Counted from the stretch's first letter, positions 1 through 8,823 are shown. The stretch is 14,173 bases of DNA from an uncultured Rhodanobacteraceae bacterium (GCA_913053815.1 CAJXGK010000015.1:1-14173); one strand, 5' to 3'. Made by a program: numbers and translations. The notes: generated from the letters alone by a model not told the origin.

Positions 1-48
1 TGTCAATCAAGATAATATTATATACATCTTCTCCGAAATTTTAAGTTA

Positions 49-73
49 TTAAAAAAAGTGTATATTTACACTT
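49..73 (-). terminator. possible rho-independent terminator, minus strand
   Basis: AAGTGTA (56-62) and TACACTT (67-73) form a perfect 7-bp inverted repeat with a 4-base loop. The stretch 50-56 is a run of A on the plus strand, so a transcript on the minus strand would show a hairpin followed by a U run. This would end a minus-strand gene lying to the right, or mark the end of a gene pair; no such gene is visible here. The stem is AT-rich and therefore weak. Confidence 0.3.
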
Positions 74-184
74 GGCTAAAAACCCTTGAAAAGATTGCCT
101 CGCCAAACTATTGTGGAATGAAAATACACGAAACACGTGGTGGTGGCTACTACTGATAATTGTTTAACTTAAAATCAACTGCTT

Positions 185-688
185 ATGAAACGGAAAAGTT
201 TATTCCTTACAAGTGGGATACTTCTTCTATCCCTCATGCTTTACGCTTCCCATCCCGAAAGGGAACAAAAAATCCTGCCCCAAACACATCCGGTTCTTCC
301 CTTTTCTGTGGAAGTTTACCAAAACATTCAGGGGGAGTTACCAACCGCTACCAACAGTTTGTTTGCCGGTTCGGGGGTGTGCCAGCAATGTCATGCCCGG
401 CAAGTGGATGCAGCCGGTAAGTCGGTGAGTATCGTCAACGACTGGCGTTCTACCATGATGGCTAATGCGGCACGTGATCCTTTTTGGCGTGCCAAAGTAA
501 GCCACGAAGGACTTGTAAATCCGGATCACAAAGCCGAATTGGAAAACGTATGTACGCGCTGCCATACGCCCACAGGAAACGAAAATGCCCATTATGACGG
601 GCAGGCGCTCTATTCTATTGCCGATATGGAGACGGACCCTCTGGCTTTGGACGGTGTGCAGTGTACGGTTTGTCATCAAATTCCGGAA
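185..688 (+). CDS. multihaem c-type cytochrome, exported, 3' end lost at a sequence joint
   Basis: The product is an exported electron-transfer or haem protein, of which only the N-terminal ~168 residues are genuine. Residues 1-22 form a signal peptide (basic start MKRK, then a hydrophobic LLLSLML stretch). Three haem-binding CxxCH motifs follow: CQQCH at residues 66-70, CTRCH at 123-127 and CTVCH at 160-164. The text around DWRSTMMANAARDPFW (residues 86-101) is typical of large multihaem cytochromes of Bacteroidota as I know them. The frame runs on to a stop at 775, but the residues after about 168 are the complement of an aminotransferase gene and not cytochrome, so the natural C-terminus is missing. 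The AT-rich leader and lack of a Shine-Dalgarno sequence before ATG 185 also fit Bacteroidota. The exact electron partner or substrate cannot be told. The family is clear, the specific function is not. Confidence 0.8.
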
Positions 689-690
689 AC
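672..690. other. joint between two unrelated sequences (likely chimeric assembly)
   Basis: To the left, the plus strand encodes cytochrome c up to its third haem motif (662-676). To the right, the minus strand encodes an alanine aminotransferase whose recognisable sequence stops at the acidic pair DD (672-677). The bases 672 to about 688 fit both genes, so the joint lies in a short stretch of shared sequence. GC content and codon use change sharply here. Confidence 0.75.
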
Positions 691-1706
691 ACCTCGGAGC
701 GAACCGAGGGGAAAGCGTACAGAGACCCCTGTGGAGCGATCAATTGCAGAAATTCACTGGACTCGACGCTGTTGATCACCGCCCGCCGGGCTTCATGCAG
801 ACGACCACCGGGGCGGACTAGGTCATTGATAGTGGCAGGCCCTTCAAGAGCGGGTTTCACGGCCCACTGTGCGGGTACATTGGCACACAGGCGCAAGGCT
901 GCCAGCAATTGCAAGGCATCGCGGTAGGCGGCGGTACGCTGCGGGTTACCGGTAAGACTCATCCAGCCGACCCGGAAACCACAGGCCCGGTGCACCTTGG
1001 ACAACCCGTTGAAGCTGAGGCAGGGCACCTCACCCGCCAGGGGTGCGAGCGGTTCAAAGCGGTGTTCGTCGTAGGTGATGCCGTCGTAAATCTCGTCGCA
1101 GAGCAACAGCAGACCGTGGTGTTCGGCCAGGGCCACGATCTTCTTAAGCAATGCGTGGGGATAGACGGCCCCGGTGGGATTGTTCGGATTGATCAGAATA
1201 ATCGCTCGGGTACGGGGGGTAATCAGGGCAGCCATCTCGTCGCTGTCGGGCAAGTGGGCTTGCGCTGCCGGGCAGCCGTAGTAACGTGGCTGGCCCCCGT
1301 TGAGTAGCGTTGCCGCGCTCCACAACGGATAATCCGGGCTGGGTAGCAGCACCTCGTCGCCGGTATCGAGTAGGGCGCGTAAGGCGATGTCAATCAGTTC
1401 ACTGACCCCATTGCCGATGAAAATACGATCCACGGCCACCCCGCTGGCGCCCCGTGCAAGCTGTTGCGCCGCCACTGCCGTGCGAGCTTCTTCAATGCCC
1501 TGTTCCTGACAGTAGGCGTCGCTGTAGGGTAGATGCTTGGTCATGGCGGCAAGCAAATGCGCGGGGACACGGAAGCCGAAGCGGCCGGGGTTGCCGATGT
1601 TGATATGTACGATGTCGTGCCCTTGAACCTCAAGCTCACGGGCCCGTCGGGCCAGCGGGCCGCGGATTTCGTAGCGAACTTCTGATAAGTGGGTGCTGGG
1701 TTGCAT
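672..1706 (-). CDS. alaA: AlaA-type alanine aminotransferase, C-terminus missing
   Basis: This is a class I, PLP-dependent aminotransferase that transfers amino groups between alanine/pyruvate and glutamate/2-oxoglutarate in the cytoplasm. The sequence follows E. coli AlaA closely: YEIRGP (residues 12-17), the NIGNP motif (36-40), NPNNPTGAVY (173-182), the CDEIYD segment (203-208) and SFNGLSK with the PLP lysine K237. The fold continues to LYAFP near residue 329 and a DD pair at residues 344-345, then ends at the joint. About 60 of the usual ~405 residues are lost. I chose the ATG at 1704-1706 because family homology begins right after it. The frame is open for 79 more codons upstream (to 1943), but that stretch does not resemble an aminotransferase. 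No clear Shine-Dalgarno precedes the start. It is divergent from pgi. The truncation is probably due to assembly and not to gene decay. Confidence 0.85.
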
Positions 1707-2069
1707 AGCTGCCAAGAGATTATCCTGGTAATAGTAGGAAACAAGACCGTACTTCGATCTGAAATCGTAACAGTATGGCATTGGCCAGGACCAGGGCTTG
1801 AACCGGATGGTGCTCAAGACTGTACGGCCAATAGTATGATTAAACATGTACGTGTCATCATCATCCAGACTGGTGGCAAGCGACTGCCGTCGATCCAGAC
1901 CGAATGCATAGTCACACAGCCCTCCCTCAAAGTTTGTGTTCACTTCGCATCCTGCAGAGTGCCGTAGATTTCACCCCCGGCTCGGCGTGCCGTTGACAGC
2001 TATAGCGAGTCTGACCAAAGCGTAACGTTTATTGAGTCTTCACCCACGGCAGCAACAGCGAGTATTGTC
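1707..2069. other. intergenic region between divergent alaA and pgi
   Basis: This 363-base gap should hold the promoters of both divergent genes. A TTGACA box is present at 1993-1998 on the plus strand, but no matching -10 box lies 16-18 bases downstream, so I do not call a promoter. I see no RNA gene, and no operator stands out. Confidence 0.5.
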
Positions 2070-3758
2070 ATGAATTCATCCCTATCGATCCCGTCTTCCG
2101 TTGCCTTAGTCTGGCGCTCGCAATGGCACGCATTGCAGGCACATGCCGAGCAACTCGGCCCCCGGCACTTGAGTGAATTATTTGCTGCTGATCCCTTACG
2201 GGGCGAACGCCTGCAGGCTGAGGCGGCCGGTCTGTATCTCGATTATTCCAAGCAACGCGTTACTGACGAAACCTTGCGCCTGTTGCTGGAACTGGCTGGC
2301 GCCTGCAGTCTGGAGGAACGCATCGCGGCCATGTTTCACGGCGACAAAATCAACACCACTGAGGATCGTGCGGTGTTGCACGTGGCGTTGCGAGCCCCCG
2401 CCGACGCGCAATTTTGCGTCGATGGTCGCAACATTGTGCCGGATGTACAGGCAGTACTTGAGCGTATGGCAATATTTGCCGAAAGTGTGCGCAGCGGGGC
2501 CTGGACCGGCCATACCGGCAAGCGGGTACGCAACGTGATCAATATTGGTATAGGTGGTTCCGATCTGGGCCCGGTGATGGCTTACGAGGCGCTACGGGCT
2601 TACAGCCGGCGCGATCTAAGGTTTCGTTTTGTGTCCAATGTGGACAGTACGGATTTCGTTGAGGCCACGCGTGATCTTGATCCGGCCGAGACCTTGTTTA
2701 TCGTGTGCTCGAAGACCTTCAGCACGCTGGAAACCCTAACCAATGCCCACGCTGCCCGAGACTGGTGCCTGCAGGCGCTGGGTGATGCCAACGTTGCTGA
2801 CCGCCGGGTGGTTGCCAAACACTTCGTCGCCGTCTCGACTAATGCGGACGGAGTGGCAGAGTTCGGCATCGATACGGCCCAGATGTTCGGATTCTGGGAT
2901 TGGGTTGGCGGCCGCTACTCCATGGATTCAGCGATCGGTTTGTCGACCATGCTAGCGGTCGGGGCAGACCACTTTCGGTCGATGCTAGCTGGTTTTTATG
3001 CTATGGATGAGCATTTCCGCACTACGCCACTGCACCGCAACCTACCGGTTTTGATGGGGCTGCTGGCAATCTGGAACGCCAATTTTCTGGGCGCCTCGAC
3101 CGTGGCCGTGCTGCCTTACGAGCAATACCTCAAGCGCTTTCCGGCGTATCTGCAGCAGTTGACGATGGAGAGCAACGGCAAGCATGTCACCCTCAACGGC
3201 GCCCGGGTGCATTGTGCTACCGGGCCGATCTACTGGGGTGAGCCAGGTACCAATGGCCAGCATTCATTTTATCAGCTGATCCATCAGGGCACCCGACTGA
3301 TCCCCTGTGACTTCATCGGCTTCTGCCAGGCGCTCAATCCCATGCCCGACCAGCACGGTGGTGATCAGCACGATCTGCTGATGGCCAATTTGTTCGCTCA
3401 GAGCGAGGCCTTGGCGTTTGGCAAGAGTGCTGACCAAGTGAAAGCCGAAGGCACCCCGGTGGCGCAGGTGCCGCACCGCACCTTCGAGGGTAACCGACCG
3501 AGTACTACCCTGCTCGCTGCGCGACTTGATCCCTATACTCTTGGCGCTCTGGTCGCGTTATACGAGCACAGCGTGTTTGTGCAGGGGATCATCTGGAACA
3601 TCGATTCGTTCGACCAGTGGGGAGTGGAACTGGGCAAAGCGTTAGCTAAGCGTACTGCCGCTGAAATTGCCAGTGGGGAAGATCCGGAACTTAACCACGA
3701 TAGCTCTACCAATACTTTGATTCGGCGTTATCGCCGACAACGGGTACCGTGCACCTGA
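2070..3758 (+). CDS. pgi: glucose-6-phosphate isomerase
   Basis: This enzyme interconverts glucose 6-phosphate and fructose 6-phosphate in the cytoplasm, in glycolysis and gluconeogenesis. At 562 residues it has the normal length of the bacterial enzyme. The first family signature appears as [15 protein letters not shown] (about residues 278-291) and the second as [10 protein letters not shown] (residues 514-523). By comparison with the E. coli enzyme, the catalytic residues are E391 (in GEPGTNGQH), H434 (in DQHDLL) and K523 (in GVELGK), all present. The sugar-phosphate binding segment [10 protein letters not shown] is also clear near residue 161. The start ATG at 2070 gives a normal N-terminus, though its ribosome binding site is weak (GCGAGT upstream). 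It lies alone, divergent from the aminotransferase and 197 bases before rpoH, so it is probably its own transcription unit. Confidence 0.97.
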   Translation: MNSSLSIPSSVALVWRSQWHALQAHAEQLGPRHLSELFAADPLRGERLQAEAAGLYLDYSKQRVTDETLRLLLELAGACSLEERIAAMFHGDKINTTEDRAVLHVALRAPADAQFCVDGRNIVPDVQAVLERMAIFAESVRSGAWTGHTGKRVRNVINIGIGGSDLGPVMAYEALRAYSRRDLRFRFVSNVDSTDFVEATRDLDPAETLFIVCSKTFSTLETLTNAHAARDWCLQALGDANVADRRVVAKHFVAVSTNADGVAEFGIDTAQMFGFWDWVGGRYSMDSAIGLSTMLAVGADHFRSMLAGFYAMDEHFRTTPLHRNLPVLMGLLAIWNANFLGASTVAVLPYEQYLKRFPAYLQQLTMESNGKHVTLNGARVHCATGPIYWGEPGTNGQHSFYQLIHQGTRLIPCDFIGFCQALNPMPDQHGGDQHDLLMANLFAQSEALAFGKSADQVKAEGTPVAQVPHRTFEGNRPSTTLLAARLDPYTLGALVALYEHSVFVQGIIWNIDSFDQWGVELGKALAKRTAAEIASGEDPELNHDSSTNTLIRRYRRQRVPCT

Positions 3759-3902
3759 ATCCCCTGAGCCGCTTAATAAACTCGGCAAGCCGGCCGTCCC
3801 GCCTCCTGGGTACTCGCGACACCTGTTCAGTCTGTGTCCAGAAAGTTGCCGGTAATAGCTATAGTATGTGGTCGATGTTTTTGACGGAAACTTTGTCGGT
3901 TG

Positions 3903-3929
3903 TTAGCACTCTAATAAGAAGAGTGCTAA
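3903..3929. promoter_or_regulatory. CIRCE operator (HrcA binding site) upstream of rpoH
   Basis: TTAGCACTC (3903-3911), a 9-base spacer (3912-3920) and GAGTGCTAA (3921-3929) match the CIRCE consensus TTAGCACTC-N9-GAGTGCTAA at every arm position. CIRCE is the operator of the heat-shock repressor HrcA, usually found before groESL or dnaK operons. It ends 26 bases before the rpoH start codon and would overlap the promoter or the early leader. A TTGACG box at 3881-3886 could be the -35 element, with the operator covering the expected -10 region, but the -10 is not clear. hrcA itself is not in the window. Confidence 0.88.
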
Positions 3930-3955
3930 ATTAGCTTTGACACAGCGAGGTAACC

Positions 3956-4816
3956 ATGTCTCAAGCACTAACTGTTCGTAATCTTCCTATTCCTAGCCTG
4001 GCCGGCAGTCTGGATGCTTACATCGGGGCCGTACATCGGATTCCGATGCTCAGCGTTGAAGAAGAGCAGGAACTTGCCCGCCGCTATCGTGATCAGGATG
4101 ACCTACAGGCGGCCCGTAGTCTGGTGCTGTCGCATCTGCGGTTTGTGGTGCATGTCGCCCGGGGGTATGCCGGCTACGGACTGGCTCTGTCTGACTTGGT
4201 ACAGGAAGGCAACATCGGTCTGATGAAGGCCGTTAAGCGGTTCAATCCCGATATGGGGGTGCGCTTGGTTAGTTTTGCCGTGCACTGGATTCGTGCCGAA
4301 ATGCACGAGTACATTTTACGCAATTGGCGTATCGTCAAAGTGGCCACCACCAAGGCCCAGCGCAAGCTGTTCTTCAACCTGCGCAAGTCCAAGAAACGCC
4401 TGGGCTGGCTCAACGCCAAGGAAGTCAGTCAGGTCGCCAAAGACCTGGGAGTGCCCGAAGCCACGGTTCTAGAAATGGAGGCCCGGCTCAGCAATTACGA
4501 TGTGGCATTTGACCAGCCGGCGGATTCCGACGCCGATACTCCACCGGCACCGGTAGCCTTCCTCATGGATCATCAATCCGACCCCTACGATAGGGTTGCG
4601 GATGAGGATGAAGAATCACGCAACAGCCGGTCGCTGACTGCGGCCCTGGAAGGCCTGGATAAACGCTCGCAAGACATCATTCGCCGGCGCTGGCTCAGCG
4701 ATGAGGGTAAGCTTACTTTGCAGGAGCTGGCCAACGAGTACGGGGTTTCTGCTGAGCGGATTCGGCAGATTGAATCGGTGGCCATGAAAAAGATGCGCGC
4801 GGCGTTCGCAGTCTGA
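3956..4816 (+). CDS. rpoH: RNA polymerase heat-shock sigma factor (sigma-32)
   Basis: RpoH directs RNA polymerase to heat-shock promoters (chaperones and proteases). The protein has 286 residues, the family's usual size. Region 2 is very well conserved: [18 protein letters not shown] (59-76), [14 protein letters not shown] (80-93), [14 protein letters not shown] (102-115) and [15 protein letters not shown] (121-135). The RpoH box QRKLFFNLR (135-143), which separates sigma-32 from other group sigma factors and takes part in its control, is intact. The C-terminal region 4.2 helix-turn-helix is at about residues 252-283 ([19 protein letters not shown]). A GAGGT ribosome binding site (3947-3951) sits four bases before ATG 3956. 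A perfect CIRCE operator just upstream suggests repression by HrcA, so here the main heat-shock sigma factor would be under the other heat-shock regulator. No ftsYEX genes lie before it, unlike in enteric bacteria. Confidence 0.96.
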   Translation: MSQALTVRNLPIPSLAGSLDAYIGAVHRIPMLSVEEEQELARRYRDQDDLQAARSLVLSHLRFVVHVARGYAGYGLALSDLVQEGNIGLMKAVKRFNPDMGVRLVSFAVHWIRAEMHEYILRNWRIVKVATTKAQRKLFFNLRKSKKRLGWLNAKEVSQVAKDLGVPEATVLEMEARLSNYDVAFDQPADSDADTPPAPVAFLMDHQSDPYDRVADEDEESRNSRSLTAALEGLDKRSQDIIRRRWLSDEGKLTLQELANEYGVSAERIRQIESVAMKKMRAAFAV

Positions 4817-4841
4817 TTCAGTAGTTAACTCAAATTACCTG

Positions 4842-4871
4842 TAGCGCTCCGCCATAACGGGGCGTTGGTTT
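4842..4871 (+). terminator. possible rho-independent terminator after rpoH
   Basis: CGCTCCG (4845-4851) pairs with CGGGGCG (4858-4864), with one G-U pair, over a 6-base loop. The stem can be lengthened by further A-U and G-U pairs, and a T-rich stretch (TTGGTTT) follows. It lies 26 bases after the rpoH stop. The T run is interrupted, so the call is tentative. Confidence 0.4.
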
Positions 4872-5049
4872 GCAAGGTACTCATCCGGTTCGACGGCAGC
4901 CAATTCGTCCACTCACCTCAAGTAGTGTCGTAGTGACTGTCCACCCATGCCGGCGGGTTGTTGTTGTACATGGGCAAAAACTGCCGTGTTGAATCAGTAC
5001 GACCCGTATAGGCAGGGCATTCATTCAGCAGATTGAGCGGGAGTCATCT

Positions 5050-6249
5050 ATGCCGAAAAGTTTCCATCCGCCGCAGCGTACCCTGCTTGGGCCGGGGCCG
5101 TCCGATGTCAGCCCACGGGTACTTGAGGCCATGGCCCGCCCCACTATCGGCCATCTCGATCCACTGTTTGTGGCCATGATGGATGAACTCAAGGGCATGC
5201 TTCAGTATGCCTTTCGGACGCAGAATGCGCTTACTTTGCCAGTATCTGCCCCGGGTTCTGCAGGCATGGAAACGGCCTTCGTCAACTTGGTCGAAGCGGG
5301 AGATCAGGTCATCGTTTGTCAGAATGGCGTGTTCGGTGGACGCATGAAAGAAAATGTCGAGCGTTGTGGCGCGATCCCCATCATGGTGGAAGATGCCTGG
5401 GGCCAACCGGTCAACCCGAACCGGCTTGAGGACACCCTCAAGGCTCATCCCGGAGTACGTACTGTCGCTTTCGTGCAGGCCGAAACCTCCACCGGCGTGG
5501 AGTCCGACAGCCGCACACTGGTCGAGGTTGCACACCGTCATGATTGTCTCGCCATTGTCGATGCGGTCACTGCGCTCGCTGGCACTCCGGTCGAAGTCGA
5601 CAAGTGGGGGATTGATGCGGTGTATGCAGGCAGCCAGAAATGCCTGTCGTGCACCCCAGGACTGTCACCGGTGAGCTTCAATGCAGCGGCCGTCGAACGT
5701 ATTCGTAAGCGTACCCACAAGGTGCAGAGTTGGTTTCTCGACCTCAATCTGATCATGGGCTATTGGGGCACAGGCACCAAACGTACCTATCATCACACGG
5801 CCCCCATCAATGCGCTTTATGGCTTGCATGAAGCGCTGGTCATGCTACAGGAAGAAGGTATCGAAAATGCTTGGGCTCGCCATCAGCGCAATTACGAAGC
5901 GTTACGTGACGGACTCGAGGCCATGGGCTTAACCTTACTGGTCGAGCCTGCGCATCGCCTACCGCAGCTCAATGCCGTGAGGGTGCCCGAGGGTGTGAAC
6001 GAAGCCGCTGTACGTGATGCCCTGCTCAACGACTACAGTATTGAAATTGGTGCCGGCCTCGGCCCCCTGGCCGGCAAAATCTGGCGTATCGGCCTAATGG
6101 GTCAGGCTAGCAACCCGCGCAATGTCTGTATCCTACTCAGCGCGCTGGAAAATATTCTCTCCGCTCAGGGTCACAGTTTGGATCGTGGCGCCGCAATCAG
6201 TGCCGCCCGGGCGGCCTTAGTGGGTATGGCTACGGAACCGTTTGGATAA
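5050..6249 (+). CDS. class V aminotransferase, alanine/serine-glyoxylate type
   Basis: This PLP enzyme most likely moves the amino group of alanine or serine to glyoxylate, giving glycine. The 399-residue sequence follows the AGXT family from end to end: LLGPGPSDVSPRVLEAM at residues 12-28, APGSAGMETAFVNL near 73-86, the STGVESDSRTL segment near 147-157, the cofactor aspartate in the AIVDAVTALAGTP segment near 173-185, and the PLP lysine K197 in AGSQKCLS. YHHTAP (about residues 252-257) and IEIGAGLGPLAGKIWRIGLMG near the C-terminus are also family marks. A GGGAG ribosome binding site (5039-5043) lies 6 bases before ATG 5050. It is 233 bases after rpoH with a likely terminator between, so it is probably transcribed separately. 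The preferred amino donor cannot be decided from sequence, and phosphoserine or aspartate aminotransferases of class V are less likely given the match. Confidence 0.9.
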   Translation: MPKSFHPPQRTLLGPGPSDVSPRVLEAMARPTIGHLDPLFVAMMDELKGMLQYAFRTQNALTLPVSAPGSAGMETAFVNLVEAGDQVIVCQNGVFGGRMKENVERCGAIPIMVEDAWGQPVNPNRLEDTLKAHPGVRTVAFVQAETSTGVESDSRTLVEVAHRHDCLAIVDAVTALAGTPVEVDKWGIDAVYAGSQKCLSCTPGLSPVSFNAAAVERIRKRTHKVQSWFLDLNLIMGYWGTGTKRTYHHTAPINALYGLHEALVMLQEEGIENAWARHQRNYEALRDGLEAMGLTLLVEPAHRLPQLNAVRVPEGVNEAAVRDALLNDYSIEIGAGLGPLAGKIWRIGLMGQASNPRNVCILLSALENILSAQGHSLDRGAAISAARAALVGMATEPFG

Positions 6250-6282
6250 AAGCCCCACTCGGCGTGCCCGGGTTTGACATTG

Positions 6283-6540
6283 CTGGATTCCCGCCTACGC
6301 GGAATGACAAGAAGGGGGAATGTGCGTACGTTGATCTCTACCTGAGCGGGGATGACGAGAAGGGCTGTGGGCACCGCAAGTAGCCTCGTCATCCCGGGTG
6401 CCACCTTCCCAATTGCCGTCATCCCGGGCGACGCGTAGCGCAGACCCGGGATCCAGGTGCTGGCGGTAGCGCCCGAGCGGACTTCAACTGTGCTCCGGGC
6501 TGAGTGGATTTCCGCCTCCGTGGGAATGACAAGAAGGGAG
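6283..6540. repeat. cluster of dispersed palindromic intergenic repeats
   Basis: The spacer between the aminotransferase and ubiA is made of degenerate copies of one repeat family in both directions. Units of the type GGATTCCCGCCTACGC...GGAATGACAAGAAGG occur at 6283-6318, 6332-6363 (degenerate) and 6502-6540. Units of the type CGTCATCCCGGG...CCCGGGATCCAGG occur at 6387-6402 (partial) and 6417-6459. Each can fold on itself. The same units appear again at 9164-9252. They resemble the REP-like or MITE-like intergenic repeats scattered through many proteobacterial genomes; unequal spacing and the lack of unique spacers of fixed length rule out a CRISPR array. No gene is seen in the rest of 6250-6673. 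Confidence 0.75.
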
Positions 6541-6673
6541 GCGCGCATCATCTGCTGCAAATTGCCGTGGTAGATTCTTCCCAAGTCCGACAAGCCTCTT
6601 AGGCTAAGGCAAACCGGCCAAGTTTTCCTGGTATGCCCTGCACCAGCGACCAATACGCCGCTACACTTTGGGT

Positions 6674-7681
6674 ATGGCCCAATCCAATCCTCCGCACCGC
6701 CGGCCCTATCAAATGCACCCGGCATCGCATACTCCGCAACCTTCCTGCGCACCCCGACCGGCCGATGCCTCGCGTCGATCGGTACGGGTGATCGAATGGC
6801 TGACCTCGCATCTGCCGCCGCAACTGCGCGAGAAGGTGCTTGACTATCTGGTGCTGACCCGCATGGATCGCCCCATCGGGGCGCTGTTGTTGCTGTGGCC
6901 AACCTGGTGGGCACTATGGTTAGCGGCGGGCGGATTTCCGCCCTTGGGAATTTTCGTAATCTTTACCGTAGGCGTATTTTTGATGCGCTCCGCCGGTTGC
7001 GTGATGAACGACTACGCCGACCGCCATCTCGATCCACAGGTTGCCCGCACCGCCGGACGACCGATCGCCTGCGGCCGGGTGCGGCCCCACGAGGCTTTAC
7101 TGCTGTTTGCAGTGCTGCTGTTGCTGGCTTTTGGCCTGGTGTTGTTGACCAATGCCATGACTGTCAAGCTGGCCTTTGTCGGTGCGGCGCTAGCCACCCT
7201 GTATCCATTTAGCAAGCGCTATACCCAATTACCCCAAGTTGTGCTGGGTGCTACCTTTGGCTGGAGCATTCCGATGGCCTTTGCGGCGGTCAGTCAGAAG
7301 CTACCGCCACTGGCCTGGTTGCTGTTTTTGGGTAATGTGCTGTGGAGCACCATCTACGACACCGAATATGCGATGGTCGATCGCGAAGATGATATCCGCG
7401 CCGGGGCTAAATCGACCGCCATCCTGTTTGGTGAGGATGACCGCATGATTCTGGGTGTGTTGATGGTTAGCTTCGTACTGACCATGGCCCTGGTCGGGCA
7501 CCGCGCCGGGCTCAGCTGGCCCTACTGGCTGGGATTGCTGGGCAGCAGTGTTCTGTTCGGACTGCAGCAATGGACGACCCGCAAACGCGAGCCTGCGGCT
7601 TGTCTGGCCGCGTTCCGGCAGAACAACTGGGTGGGCCTATTGTTGTGGGCCGGCATGGTGGTTGCACTGGTTTATCACTAA
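6674..7681 (+). CDS. ubiA: 4-hydroxybenzoate octaprenyltransferase
   Basis: UbiA is an inner-membrane enzyme that joins a polyprenyl chain to 4-hydroxybenzoate, the first membrane step in ubiquinone synthesis. Numbering from ATG 6674 (335 residues), both metal-diphosphate binding motifs are present: NDYAD at 112-116 and DREDD at 236-240. Other strong matches to E. coli UbiA are DRPIGALLLLWPTWWALW, YPFSKRYTQLPQVVLGA and FGWSIPMAFAAVSQKLPP. Seven to nine hydrophobic segments follow one another. The protein is about 45 residues longer at its N-terminus than E. coli UbiA, and that extension is Pro/Arg-rich with no family match. Starts at 6713 (ATG) or 6788 (GTG, 297 residues) are thus possible; none has a clear ribosome binding site. 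A TACACT box at 6662-6667 could be a -10 element, which would favour a downstream start. ubiC is not adjacent. Confidence 0.95.
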   Translation: MAQSNPPHRRPYQMHPASHTPQPSCAPRPADASRRSVRVIEWLTSHLPPQLREKVLDYLVLTRMDRPIGALLLLWPTWWALWLAAGGFPPLGIFVIFTVGVFLMRSAGCVMNDYADRHLDPQVARTAGRPIACGRVRPHEALLLFAVLLLLAFGLVLLTNAMTVKLAFVGAALATLYPFSKRYTQLPQVVLGATFGWSIPMAFAAVSQKLPPLAWLLFLGNVLWSTIYDTEYAMVDREDDIRAGAKSTAILFGEDDRMILGVLMVSFVLTMALVGHRAGLSWPYWLGLLGSSVLFGLQQWTTRKREPAACLAAFRQNNWVGLLLWAGMVVALVYH

Positions 7682-7929
7682 GCCATGAAACGTATCGATC
7701 GTGGCACGGGCAACCTACCCGAGGGCCTCTTTGTAAACCTACTGCGCAGCTTGATGGCTATGTTGCAGCTTATTGCCTTGCCTAGCTTGGATACAACGAA
7801 GTGAAATCCAGGGCGATGTACTCCCGATAGCGTTCCGCTTCGCTACGACCTTTCAAATCCGGCAGGCTCTTAGGGTCGATACCAACCGGTCATAGTCAGA
7901 TTCACCTCAGCGGAGCCCCCCAGGCTAGC

Positions 7930-8349
7930 TCAACGTCCTAGTGCGGTCTGCACGATCGCCCAGGTCTGGCTGCCGTTGGGCTGCACCTTCACATACTCAC
8001 CCGGCCGCAAGCAACGATGGATGCTCATCTTATGAGTGTTCTGGACGGTGATGAGTTCGCCGGATGACAACCGGATGTTGTTGAAGCAGTGACTAAGTCC
8101 CTGCGCGTCCGGCATGCAGTTCGCATCGGTCGTGACCAGACCGGTGACGGGCTTGGAGATACGGCCCTTGACCACGGGAACAAAGTAGCGCCCATCTTTG
8201 CCATTCTGATACCAGCTGGCCGGCCCTTGGGTACCCTTGGGCAAGGTCGGGACCCAAGCCCAGGCTTGTGCCGAAAGGCCCATGAAGAGGATGCCGGCAA
8301 AAATAATGACCGACAGGCCTCGGATACGCCGGAAGGATGCTTGCTTCAT
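7930..8349 (-). CDS. small exported protein of unknown function
   Basis: I do not recognise the family. The 139-residue product has a clear signal peptide: a basic start (MKQASFRRIR), a hydrophobic core at about residues 12-24 and a likely cleavage after AQA or AWA (residues 27-31). The mature part of about 108 residues is not membrane-spanning and has three cysteines (C78, C88, C113), of which C78 and C88 could form a disulphide in the periplasm. Two thirds in, short alternating strands (ITVQNTH, EYVKVQPNG, TWAIVQT) suggest a small beta-rich domain. Start ATG at 8347-8349 is preceded by an AAAGGT ribosome binding site about 10 bases upstream. It stands alone on the minus strand between ubiA and the SHOCT gene. 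The signal peptide is the main reason to believe it is real. Confidence 0.7.
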   Translation of the reverse strand: MKQASFRRIRGLSVIIFAGILFMGLSAQAWAWVPTLPKGTQGPASWYQNGKDGRYFVPVVKGRISKPVTGLVTTDANCMPDAQGLSHCFNNIRLSSGELITVQNTHKMSIHRCLRPGEYVKVQPNGSQTWAIVQTALGR

Positions 8350-8823
8350 AACGCAGTACCTTTGACCTAAAAACGTATAAGTGAACTAAACGCTAGCAGC
8401 CGGGCAGCACCCATGCAATCAAAACTTACCCTCCAGGCTGTGGCAATTCACCTTCTTGTCATCATTACGATAGGCTTACATCTGTATTTCGGAGCCAACT
8501 TGTTTCCCGACTGTGGAGTAAGGTATGGAGACCTTTCAAAACCGTCATGAGCGGGCCGAGTGTCAGGAGTTGCGGAGTAAACAACGAGACATATCAAGTA
8601 GATAGGCAAGGAGTGGACGAGCACATGACACCACAATCGGTTCGCGCAGCAAATTGTGAGAGGTTCCCGGGATGGCTGCAATCCATGATCAAGCTGCACC
8701 AGTTCTAATTGCCATCCTGATCAGAAAACGTCGTATCAGCCAACGGAGCACGGTGATGACCTCCCGTGGTAATCAAACAACATACCGGACGACTTGGGCC
8801 GACTCGGTTGGCGGGGCACAGCC
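8350..8823. other. 474-base stretch without a recognisable gene
   Basis: This region lies between the exported protein gene and the SHOCT gene, which diverge, so it should hold both promoters. An 83-codon open frame on the minus strand (8448-8699) has neither a recognisable sequence nor a convincing start. I see no RNA gene, strong hairpin or repeat. Confidence 0.4.

Noticed and set aside
1707..1943. N-terminal extension of the aminotransferase to 1943
   Set aside because: The frame is open but the residues do not resemble any aminotransferase, and family homology starts right after the ATG at 1706.
1993..1998. TTGACA box as a pgi promoter
   Set aside because: No plausible -10 box at 16-18 bases downstream.
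3749..3934. 61-codon frame between pgi and rpoH
   Set aside because: It overlaps the pgi end and the CIRCE operator and has no recognisable product or ribosome binding site.
6283..6540. CRISPR array in the repeat-rich spacer
   Set aside because: The units are degenerate, palindromic, in both directions and unevenly spaced, with no uniform spacers.
6171..6914. 247-codon open frame on the minus strand over the repeat cluster
   Set aside because: It crosses the palindromic repeats and the 5' part of ubiA and reads as translated repeats.
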